Position numbers and translations under genes: made by a program | Notes under the pieces: model-generated | The model's database searches: none | Seen by the model: only the letters and a program-made list of their open reading frames with translations | Told to the model about the DNA's origin: nothing | Assembly (NCBI RefSeq): GCF_000381905.1 | Contig: NZ_KB907252.1 | Location: 1 to 64,000, forward strand | Direction: 5' to 3' | Source: Paenibacillus fonticola DSM 21315 | Lineage (GTDB): Bacteria > Bacillota > Bacilli > Paenibacillales > Paenibacillaceae | DNA: 64,000 nucleotides | Part shown: piece by piece, positions 1 through 7,339 of the stretch | Layout of the letters: each line of letters begins with the position of its first letter | How positions within the stretch are numbered: the stretch's first letter is position 1

Positions 1-1542
1 TACAATCGCTCCGCCAGTCCCCTTCTCAGCCATCTTTTGTTCGAACGGCGATAACAGTTTCGGGTAGCTATTATGAATAGTACCGGATAATTCAATTTCA
101 GTGCTGTAACAGTCAATTTCTTCATCTAAACGAAGTTTGGCATAACGATTCCTGATTTCTAGGCCTTCTTCTCCATGGATAGAAATATGACTAGCCTTAA
201 GATTTAGCCCGCCCCTTGCCTGAATTTGTATAGTTTGTGTACTATTTAAAGCAACTCCGTTTGCAGAGTTCATGGATATATATAACATACCTTCATCCGC
301 ATTTATATTTAACTCGGAGTCGCCCAGTACTAATTCTTTGCATTGAGGATTAGAGATAGATTTTACGCCTGGATCAGACATTTTCCTATCATATCGTTCT
401 CCCTTTGATTCATCCGAAAAAGACGTAGAAGGGGGCCTCTTCGGCTGCTTTCGTACCGATTGAATCACCATGGCGTCATCTTCATCGGCACTTGGAAAAT
501 ATAGTTTAATCTGCGTCCCTTTCTCAGGCATAAGGTACCATACTTGGTTCCCCTCTGCGGAATAGGGAAGCCAGCGGGCTTCATCCGGATTCTGCTGTTC
601 ATCCATATCTAAGTGAATACGAACCTGATTTCGATTAATCTCAAGGATCCTGCCTTCGATCGCAGCTCCTATTATGGTAGGATTATATATTTTATTTACT
701 CTCATACCATCAGGCAGCGCGCATTCATAAGACCATTTCATGACTCCTGATACCATCGAACCCTTGCGAGAAATAATGACATAAATTTTATCATCGCAGT
801 AAACTTCGTCACCAAGCCCAAGAACCTCATCCCATTCAAATGAATATCTCGTGAAATCATCAGGTGAAGTCATTATTGCCCCATGAATCGCCCTATCCAT
901 ATAATTAGCAATATTCCTACGCATTTGAAGAGGAACGTTCTTTAAAGATAACTGGCGTCTTCCTTGTGGAATTCCAATCCAAAATTGAATCCGATGTGCA
1001 GTAATGTTAGGCACTACGATCGCTCCGACATGGGAGGCTAATCGCTTAATAAAAGTCCAATCACTCTCTTGATATTGCATAATGAATTTCCCGGTCAACT
1101 GTTTTCCGAAGGCTTCATCAAGCATGTCTGAGTTTGAATATTCATTAAGAATTCCCTTTACAATATCATTATAACTATAATTAACCTGTTGGAATGAACG
1201 GCTTTTTAGTTGAGTATCCAGTTTAAAGCTATGAGATATACTATGTATTGTGGCAAATAAATTATTATGTATCTTTTGAACATCCACACGATATAATTGA
1301 CCCATGAATAAAGGTATTTCCTGACCGTCATCTTGTACACGCCATAACTCAATGAAATCTCCACTTTGACTACTGCTAATGATTTTCTCCTCGTATTCCT
1401 CATTCATGTAGCCTGTGATTAGCAATTTTGCGTGCTCTCCAAATTCCTGTGTCATTTCCACATGCTGCAGACGCAGATTCCCATAGGGCCAAATCACCTT
1501 AATATTATGAAAGGCTATGACCTCCGCCAACTTTTCCGTCAT
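1..1542 (-). CDS. VgrG/Pvc8-like spike protein (phage late control D family), C-terminus beyond the window
   Basis: The gene starts at 1542 (ATG, preceded by AAGGTGAG) and stays open to base 1, giving at least 514 residues. The N-terminal half aligns by eye with the second VgrG-like protein at 4269-5765: both share 'FIMQY.E.DW.F.KRLASH' near residue 150 and 'IIGA.I.GR.L....' before an OB-fold-like segment with 'PEK'. After the OB fold comes a polar, repetitive stretch (SELNINADEG, TIQIQARGG) typical of the VgrG beta-helix needle. VgrG proteins form the trimeric spike of contractile injection systems. The sequence runs on past the needle ('LLSPFEQKMAEKG') into the edge, so an extra C-terminal domain, possibly an effector, may exist but cannot be seen. 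It is the last visible gene of a minus-strand cluster, 16 bp after the DUF4280 gene. Confidence 0.85.
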   Translation of the reverse strand, partial: MTEKLAEVIAFHNIKVIWPYGNLRLQHVEMTQEFGEHAKLLITGYMNEEYEEKIISSSQSGDFIELWRVQDDGQEIPLFMGQLYRVDVQKIHNNLFATIHSISHSFKLDTQLKSRSFQQVNYSYNDIVKGILNEYSNSDMLDEAFGKQLTGKFIMQYQESDWTFIKRLASHVGAIVVPNITAHRIQFWIGIPQGRRQLSLKNVPLQMRRNIANYMDRAIHGAIMTSPDDFTRYSFEWDEVLGLGDEVYCDDKIYVIISRKGSMVSGVMKWSYECALPDGMRVNKIYNPTIIGAAIEGRILEINRNQVRIHLDMDEQQNPDEARWLPYSAEGNQVWYLMPEKGTQIKLYFPSADEDDAMVIQSVRKQPKRPPSTSFSDESKGERYDRKMSDPGVKSISNPQCKELVLGDSELNINADEGMLYISMNSANGVALNSTQTIQIQARGGLNLKASHISIHGEEGLEIRNRYAKLRLDEEIDCYSTEIELSGTIHNSYPKLLSPFEQKMAEKGTGGAIV

Positions 1543-1558
1543 ATATTCTCACCTTCTT

Positions 1559-1960
1559 TTACAAGTCCTGGCCGTCATCTTCAATGGTTATTATTCCACC
1601 GGGATCTTTACATGAACAAACTAACTTTGACTTGCTAAGCAGAGCGGGTTCACCATCAATAAGGACATCTTCTTTACCATCTGTCCACTTCAATCCGGGA
1701 GCAATTTCCGGCTTGCAAATATCCCACGTTAACTTACACATTCCAAATGCACCAATTTCACTAATATTTGCCCCACAAACTGTATCGGCAACGTTTAAAA
1801 GGGGATGGTCCTTAATATAAACACCATGACAGGTTGGCAAATTTAAAACTCCGGGTTGATTGCCTTGGCTGCATTTTAGAACGGCACCTCTTACGACATA
1901 AGAATAATCACCCTCTGCTAAATTAAGCACTAACGAGCGAAGAAGCATTGGAATTAACAT
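1559..1960 (-). CDS. DUF4280 PAAR-like spike-tip protein
   Basis: A 133-residue protein with the DUF4280 layout: N-terminal 'VVRGAVLKCSQG', a central 'GVYIKDHPLLNVADT' and 'FGMCKLT', and a C-terminal 'LIDGEPALLSKSKLVC' block with four or more cysteines. DUF4280 proteins are regarded as PAAR-like caps that sharpen VgrG-type spikes and can link effectors to them. The location directly upstream of one VgrG-like gene and downstream of another fits this. Start ATG at 1960 follows AGGGAGGGAG. The family identification is firm; the role as a spike tip is inference from family and neighbours. Confidence 0.85.
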   Translation of the reverse strand: MLIPMLLRSLVLNLAEGDYSYVVRGAVLKCSQGNQPGVLNLPTCHGVYIKDHPLLNVADTVCGANISEIGAFGMCKLTWDICKPEIAPGLKWTDGKEDVLIDGEPALLSKSKLVCSCKDPGGIITIEDDGQDL

Positions 1961-2002
1961 AGAGATTCTCCCTCCCTTTAACTAATCTAGTATTCATTTA
2001 CT

Positions 2003-2620
2003 TTACCAGCGTATTGATCTCAGCAGAGCATAGCTTAACGGATACCATAAAGGGGCATCTTCCAGTTTATACTGATAACTGCCCAATAGAGCTTTTCCAT
2101 GCCACGATGTAAGAAAAACAACCTGATAGTAGGGAGTAGGCTCAACTAAGAATAAACCTTCATAACAAGCTAAGATTTGCTCATTACTCTCAATCGCTAC
2201 CTCATTAACAATCTTCATCTCCGGTCGCAATTGGGCTGCCTGTAACGATATCATTCGCAGAAAGTCTTCCACCTGCTCACTATTCATTTCATGATCCATC
2301 CAATCCAAACCAAAAGTGACTCCAGCCTCATTATCTTGAAACAACCGTCGATTCCCCTTTTTAGCATTACCTTCCCTTAAATTAATTTCCTCGAAAAAGC
2401 TATTCGGCATATAAATTGTCATTTGATTATTAAAAACTTGGCTTGGCTTAAACAACATATTCCTGTCATCTTTTAGTTGGAGGATTCCTTTCGAAATTCC
2501 CTCTAGACATTCTTCTTCAGAGAACAGCATCCACTCTTCATCCGCTGCCTCTGCAATCTCTCTATGAATTAGTTGATTATTACGTTGGTCTAAGAAAAAC
2601 TCATCCCACCATTCAGCCAT
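2003..2620 (-). CDS. hypothetical protein of the spike cluster (205 aa)
   Basis: Not recognised. The ATG at 2620 overlaps the TGA of the upstream gene (TGATG), with AGAGG seven bases upstream, so translation is probably coupled. GTG at 2626 is an alternative. There is no signal peptide or membrane segment. The centre reads 'TIYMPNSFFEEI' and later 'PTPYYQVVFLTSWHGKALLG', a pattern reminiscent of the DcrB/DUF1795-like fold used by some effector chaperones, but this is only an impression. Its position between an Imm11-like gene and the DUF4280 gene makes an adaptor, chaperone or immunity role plausible; none is shown. Confidence 0.7.
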   Translation of the reverse strand: MAEWWDEFFLDQRNNQLIHREIAEAADEEWMLFSEEECLEGISKGILQLKDDRNMLFKPSQVFNNQMTIYMPNSFFEEINLREGNAKKGNRRLFQDNEAGVTFGLDWMDHEMNSEQVEDFLRMISLQAAQLRPEMKIVNEVAIESNEQILACYEGLFLVEPTPYYQVVFLTSWHGKALLGSYQYKLEDAPLWYPLSYALLRSIRW

Positions 2621-3144
2621 CAGCACACCTCTAGCTCGTTCAGAGCTATTTTTATCAATACAAATCCATTTATTCCTCGTCGAAGAAGACTCTCAGCAAC
2701 GTCTTCGCTAATAATGCAATAAGATTCTCTGATCCCTTTAATTTTAAAAATGTGATTTCCTTTTACTTTCGCTCTATCTAAAACTAATTTTTTCAGGGAT
2801 TGGTCATGAGGATTAAACTCTGTCAATTCAGAAAGACTTTCTATTCGCGGAATCTTCGAAAACCAATATAAAGATTGCTGGTCATTTGTTTTATCAATTA
2901 GATACAAACTTTTAAATCGGGCGTACAGATTATATTTTTCCAATATTCTTTTTAGGCGATCAGATACCAGCATGGCAGGCTGGAGCATCCAATCCACGTA
3001 TTCAGACGATGGAACAGCATTCACTTCACAAATCTGAACAGGAGGCATTTTCTCAAATGGCAGCTTCAGGTTAGTAAAATGAGTTGGATAAATTTTATGT
3101 GCTACCCGAGTATCATCCTGTATGAGATAATAATTTTGCACCAT
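2620..3144 (-). CDS. Imm11-like (DUF1629) candidate immunity protein
   Basis: A 174-residue cytoplasmic protein starting at ATG 3144 behind AAGGAGG. The C-terminal part reads 'HIFKIKGIRESYCIISEDVAESLLRRGINGF', which resembles the end of the Imm11/DUF1629 family (a '...iVSe..ae.L...g..G..f' pattern), one of the immunity families found in polymorphic toxin loci. The N-terminal half is not recognisable. It lies 12 bp after the pentapeptide-repeat gene and overlaps the next gene by one base. The Imm11 assignment is tentative; its association with spike genes supports it. Confidence 0.6.
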   Translation of the reverse strand: MVQNYYLIQDDTRVAHKIYPTHFTNLKLPFEKMPPVQICEVNAVPSSEYVDWMLQPAMLVSDRLKRILEKYNLYARFKSLYLIDKTNDQQSLYWFSKIPRIESLSELTEFNPHDQSLKKLVLDRAKVKGNHIFKIKGIRESYCIISEDVAESLLRRGINGFVLIKIALNELEVC

Positions 3145-3156
3145 GATCCTCCTTGC

Positions 3157-4254
3157 TCATTCAATCCAATCGATGGAGTTGATTTGTGAATCACTTAAAT
3201 TCATCTTCCCTTTTTGCTGCAAGGAAATAGCTGTTCCCTGCATGGACGCACCTTTAAATTGCACATTTTCAAAACAGCGCACATGAGCTAAATTTGCAGC
3301 ATTTAAATTAGCCTCGCTAAAATTGATACCTAGTAATCCTGGTGAACGGGCAGCACCATCCCGAATTGCTTGACCGCTTGCCGTTCCAAAGTAAGCTCCT
3401 CTCAGGTCACTTCCCGAAAAATCTGCGTCCGTTAGCCAAGAGCCGTCAAAGTCCGCTTCTCTTAAATCTGACTCTCTCCAACAAGTGCCAATAAGCACAC
3501 AATCCACAAATTTACTTCGCTTAAAATCGCTATAACTAAAATCACTGTAACGCAAGTCTTTGGCTATTACATCTATACTTAAAAGTTTGTTTCCCCTAAA
3601 ATTCTCATAAATAAGGATGTCCTGTTCATCAATTAATGCTAATTTAAATTTAGATTCATCGTGTGTTCTAATATCATCGATGTATAATGTTTCGCTGATA
3701 TCCTTATATTCACCCGACCTAATATACAACCGATCAGATTTTTGAATAGACTGATATTCCTGCAATTGAACAAGTTGGGACACTACAGATTTAATCAGTG
3801 AAACAATAAATTGGTGAAAATACTTCAAAGCACTCTGAATCATATTCTCAATATCAGCAGGATTTAGAAGACCCATGTACTTTCTTTGCTCTACTACCAA
3901 TTTCTCTTTCATCATAGAAATAGATTGATATGCCCATGAGGCATCATATACACTCATGCATGCCTGCTCATCCAAATACCACTTATTCGAATATGCTTCT
4001 ACCCTATACAGATAGCTTTCTTCCAAAACGGAGGTTCTCATTAAAGAGTAATGGATATATGCAATCGGATCTTTCTCCTGTTTAGATTGCATAGTATTAA
4101 CAAGCAAACAAATTTCCCGAAATGAATTTTCCACATGCAGAGCAAGTTCAGTTCGATATTGGTTAAATTTCGTTTCCACATCTTCGATAGATTCTGCCAA
4201 TCCAGGGATGAAGTACTCCTTATAAAAATGAGACAAGGCTTCTTGCTTATCCAA
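3157..4254 (-). CDS. pentapeptide-repeat protein with helical N-terminus
   Basis: About 365 residues. The preferred start is TTG at 4254, which has GGAGGA seven bases upstream; an earlier in-frame TTG at 4272 lacks a good site. Residues 1-200 are helix-rich and polar ('SFREICLLVNTMQSKQ'). Residues about 230-340 carry A(D/N)LXX-type pentapeptides such as 'YSDFSYSDFKRSKF', 'SDLREADFDGS' and 'SEANLNAANLAHV', which would form a right-handed quadrilateral beta-helix. Pentapeptide proteins are recurrent members of DUF4280/VgrG-like loci in Firmicutes, where their role is unknown. It follows the upstream VgrG gene by 14 bp. Confidence 0.85.
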   Translation of the reverse strand: MDKQEALSHFYKEYFIPGLAESIEDVETKFNQYRTELALHVENSFREICLLVNTMQSKQEKDPIAYIHYSLMRTSVLEESYLYRVEAYSNKWYLDEQACMSVYDASWAYQSISMMKEKLVVEQRKYMGLLNPADIENMIQSALKYFHQFIVSLIKSVVSQLVQLQEYQSIQKSDRLYIRSGEYKDISETLYIDDIRTHDESKFKLALIDEQDILIYENFRGNKLLSIDVIAKDLRYSDFSYSDFKRSKFVDCVLIGTCWRESDLREADFDGSWLTDADFSGSDLRGAYFGTASGQAIRDGAARSPGLLGINFSEANLNAANLAHVRCFENVQFKGASMQGTAISLQQKGKMNLSDSQINSIDWIE

Positions 4255-4268
4255 AACGAATCCTCCAA

Positions 4269-5765
4269 TCAATTCATTTTAATTTCCGTCCCAGAGAAAA
4301 TCGTCTTATCATCCAATGTTATGCTATTCCCCTTTCCAGACAGTTCAATTTTATCTGCAGTGAGATTAATATCTTTATTTGACGTTAACGAAATTTGATC
4401 TGCTGCATTAATATTAATATTTTTACTGCTTACAATATGGATACCACTCTGATCATGGAGTATGATCGACATATCCTGTGAAGAAATCTCAATATGATCA
4501 GGCGCCAATTTGATTTTTTTTCCGTATTTCGTATAAAGTGTTTTCGTCGCAGGATCGAACATGACATCTTCTTCAGAATTGGATGATTCTTTAGTTGCTG
4601 AAGGAACGGTTGCTGAAGAACTGCTTATGGATGATTGTGTTGTCGATTTACTTGCCCCAGATGGAGCGGCTTGTCTCTTAACCGAACTCATCGCATACCC
4701 TTCTTCCTCTTTGCAGCTTGGAAAGTAAATTCGAACACTATCATTCTTCTCTGGCATACAATACCAGCCCGTATTATCTTCCGAAGCGTAAATCGTTGAA
4801 TAAGGGAACCAGAAGTCGGAGTTAGGATCCTGCTGGTCATCCATTTGAAGCTGAACGCGAACCTTATCTCTATAAACACTGAGTACTCTGCCATGAATAG
4901 ACGCACCAATGATTGAATGATTATACATTTTAATTGGTCGTAAGCCGCTTCGTGGGGATAACTTATAATAATTCCTTAATACGCCGTTTATCATTTCCGT
5001 GACCGCTTCAGCCACAAGCAAGGTTTTCCCTTTAAAGTCAACTTCATATCCAGGCTCTAGTACCTTAATTGACTCCACCTCATATTGGATAAAATCATAT
5101 TCTTGTATGCCAGGGATTCTGTTATCTGAAGCGGTCTGATAATCGGCAACCCGCTTTGTAACCTTATAATTATTTGCTGGAATTTCCCCCTTGCTTAACC
5201 CCATCGGCATGCCAAAATAAAATTTAGGGACGCCATATCCAATGGCTGGTATTAAAGGAGAGTAGAAATGGGATGCCAACCGTTTGAGGAATTGCCAATC
5301 CGTCTCGTCATATTGCATAATAAACGTCCCGATCTCTTTTCCGCTGGTTACCATATCCATAGTATCTGCCTTGTCATATTGCGATACGATGGACTGAATA
5401 AGTTCTTTATAAGTTAATTTTGGATTTTGAAATGATCTGCTGCGACGTTTTACATCGAGTTGATACGTATGAGATACAGCCTCTACCAAGATGTAATGAA
5501 CACCATTCACTATTTTTACTTCAACATCTAATGCAATACCACGGAATATAGGCTGTCTATTACCGGCATCATCAGTAATAAAAACCTTAACTTGTGTTTC
5601 ATCATCAGAAGCTTTGATATAATGATCCTTCCTATCTTCCTCTATAATTCCCGCAAAACTTAATCGTGCATGATCGTTAACTTTTTTTACGATTTTAATA
5701 TCTTGTAATCGAATAAGGTTATAAGGCATTACTTCAATATGATTATATGTAACTACATTATCCAT
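4269..5765 (-). CDS. VgrG/Pvc8-like spike protein (phage late control D family)
   Basis: A complete 498-residue VgrG-like protein. Residues 1-290 match the gpD-like base ('FIMQYDETDWQFLKRLASHFYS'). An OB-fold-like segment follows at about 300-370 ('GRVLSVYRDKVRVQLQMDD', 'WYCMPEKNDSVRIYFPS'). A Ser/Thr-rich linker comes at about 375-405, then a repetitive beta-helix needle (ININAADQISLTSNKDINLTA) to the end. Start ATG 5765 is preferred because it aligns with the start of the paralogue at 1542; an upstream TTG at 5780 has AAAGG nearby. Unlike the paralogue it stops directly after the needle. It is the first gene of the minus-strand cluster. Confidence 0.88.
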   Translation of the reverse strand: MDNVVTYNHIEVMPYNLIRLQDIKIVKKVNDHARLSFAGIIEEDRKDHYIKASDDETQVKVFITDDAGNRQPIFRGIALDVEVKIVNGVHYILVEAVSHTYQLDVKRRSRSFQNPKLTYKELIQSIVSQYDKADTMDMVTSGKEIGTFIMQYDETDWQFLKRLASHFYSPLIPAIGYGVPKFYFGMPMGLSKGEIPANNYKVTKRVADYQTASDNRIPGIQEYDFIQYEVESIKVLEPGYEVDFKGKTLLVAEAVTEMINGVLRNYYKLSPRSGLRPIKMYNHSIIGASIHGRVLSVYRDKVRVQLQMDDQQDPNSDFWFPYSTIYASEDNTGWYCMPEKNDSVRIYFPSCKEEEGYAMSSVKRQAAPSGASKSTTQSSISSSSATVPSATKESSNSEEDVMFDPATKTLYTKYGKKIKLAPDHIEISSQDMSIILHDQSGIHIVSSKNININAADQISLTSNKDINLTADKIELSGKGNSITLDDKTIFSGTEIKMN

Positions 5766-6206
5766 CCTTCTTCCCCCCAACTACCTTTCTAAACATAATC
5801 CGTATTACATTATTTCGGCTTAACAAGGAGGGAAATTTACCCATAAATAATAAATTACACCTTTTTAGTTCTTTAGAACCAACAGGTGTAGACAATGATA
5901 ACTGAGACTCGTCGAAGTGCTGTATTTCGTGGGGCCGAAATGGTTTTCCGCGGCGTAACAGTCTCCACGAAGTCTTAAAACGATTCATATTACGCCAAAA
6001 ATATAATGAGATAAAATGTCATTTTATTAAGAAAATCACAACTAACAAAATGAACTAATGATACCATTATGTTAATGATAAAAATGGCCTAAGTCATAGT
6101 AATCCTTTAACTCCAGCTGCGTGCCTTCTTGATCTTTTGTATATTAAAGTCCGTATGTGGAGTTAACATTAGCTAATAATTATTGTTACCAGCTGATTTA
6201 AAAATG

Positions 6207-6239
6207 GCTGTTTCACTTTGCTGAAGCAGCATTTTTTTC
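6207..6239 (+). terminator. hairpin followed by T-run
   Basis: GCTGTTTCA and TGAAGCAGC pair (one G-U) around a six-base loop and are followed by seven T residues. It has the form of a rho-independent terminator on the plus strand, yet no plus-strand gene lies upstream of it in the window. It may end a short untranslated transcript or act as a leader attenuator. Confidence 0.55.
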
Positions 6240-6259
6240 AAATGGAGGAGAGATTACCA

Positions 6260-6341
6260 ATGAGTAAAAACTGATGAAATCACTTCAGCTCTGGACTCTT
6301 CAAATGCAGCCGTGCAGATTACCGCACCAGCAGTTTTTTAA
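6260..6341 (+). pseudogene. possible frameshifted micro-gene (about 26 codons)
   Basis: A near-perfect ribosome binding site (GGAGGAG, 6244-6250) stands nine bases before ATG 6260, but the frame closes after four codons at TGA 6272. Removing one A from the A-run at 6266-6270 opens a frame to TAA 6339-6341. It would encode a 26-residue peptide, beginning MSKTDEITSAL and ending QITAPAVF. The peptide was not recognised. It could be a decayed gene start, a real micro-protein with a sequencing error, or chance. Confidence 0.3.
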
Positions 6342-6439
6342 ATTTCTTACACTTTTTAGGTGGCAAAATTCCCGCACATCTGATATACATATGGAGTAGC
6401 ATATTACAGAAATTGATGATGAAAAGGGAGTAGAACCAC

Positions 6440-7111
6440 TTGAAAAGAAAGTTTACCGACTATAAGCCTTTACTATGGATTTTGGCCATTCCGATACTTA
6501 ATGTTTTTTATGGCGTGCTGAATCATGGAAATACAACCGTACGAAGTCTGATGATCTCGTGGGATCATCACATTCCGTTCATATCGGCTTTTATTATTCC
6601 CTATGTGCTTTGGTATCCTTTTATTATAGCCATGCTCTTTGCTTATTTTCTGAAAAATAAAGCAACGTACTATCGTACGCTGCTTACGCTGTGCCTGGGC
6701 TTAATCGCCAGCTATATTACGTTTTATTTCTATCAAACGACGGTAGAACGCCCGATCATTACAGAGACCGGGCCGACATACTGGCTCGTTAACCTTATAT
6801 ACATGACGGACGGCCCTTACAACTGCTTTCCCAGCATTCATGTGCTAACCAGTTACTTGATGCTTAAAGGATTATCCGAATGCAATTGGTCAAACCTATC
6901 CAAGTGGACGATTATGATTTCCTCGTGGATCATTACGTTCTCTACCGTATTCGTGAAGCAGCATGTCCTTCTCGATATCGTAGGGGCGATCGTTTTAGTA
7001 GAACTGTTATACTTTATTGTCCGCAAATGGATTTTTTCCGCCGATATCAGCCATTCCGCCTCCAGTTCCCGTCTGCGGGAACGTGCTCGGGAAATGTCGT
7101 CGAATGGATAG
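6440..7111 (+). CDS. PAP2-superfamily membrane phosphatase
   Basis: A 223-residue polytopic protein. The start TTG 6440 has AAGGGAG nine bases upstream. The three PAP2 signature blocks are present: 'TTVERP' (about residue 100), 'FPSIHV' (about 136) and 'VFVKQHVLLDIVGA' with the conserved H and D (about 175). The order and the PSIH variant resemble the inositol phosphorylceramide synthase-like/PAP2_3 branch. Members dephosphorylate lipid phosphates such as phosphatidic acid or undecaprenyl diphosphate at the outer membrane face; the substrate here is unknown. About six membrane segments are visible. It is monocistronic. Confidence 0.85.
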   Translation: MKRKFTDYKPLLWILAIPILNVFYGVLNHGNTTVRSLMISWDHHIPFISAFIIPYVLWYPFIIAMLFAYFLKNKATYYRTLLTLCLGLIASYITFYFYQTTVERPIITETGPTYWLVNLIYMTDGPYNCFPSIHVLTSYLMLKGLSECNWSNLSKWTIMISSWIITFSTVFVKQHVLLDIVGAIVLVELLYFIVRKWIFSADISHSASSSRLRERAREMSSNG

Positions 7112-7248
7112 CAGAATATCTAACCACATTGCAGCTCGTCTATTCAAGTACGGTTCCTTCGAAGTTCAATGTGCTATCCTTTTAAAATAAATTTATACAT
7201 AGGTACCCTTTCAGGTACTCATTCACCTCATCGTTGTCAGTCGGACAG

Positions 7249-7279
7249 CAAAGAGCCCTTGCAACCAAGGGCTCTTTGT
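7249..7279. terminator. bidirectional terminator-like hairpin
   Basis: AAAGAGCCCTTG and CAAGGGCTCTTT form a perfect 12-bp stem with a four-base loop between the convergent PAP2 and 5'-nucleotidase genes. T-runs are short on both strands, so efficiency is uncertain. Confidence 0.6.
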
Positions 7280-7339
7280 CATGGATCTTTGCCGGGGGCT
7301 TTGTCGGGGATTTTAACTGGAACTGTATTTACCGTCCGT

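Larger units (their letters stand above)
5766..6439. other. intergenic region between divergent spike cluster and PAP2 gene
   Basis: AT-rich. It must contain the promoter of the spike cluster (minus) and of the PAP2 gene (plus), but no convincing -35/-10 pair could be fixed. It holds a plus-strand hairpin at 6207-6239 and a possible broken micro-gene at 6260-6341. A 76-codon minus-strand frame at 5758-5988 has no ribosome binding site and was not accepted as a gene. Confidence 0.5.

Noticed and set aside
5758-5988. 76-codon minus-strand frame overlapping the start of the second VgrG-like gene
   Set aside because: No ribosome binding site, no recognisable motif, and it overlaps the leader of a well-supported gene.
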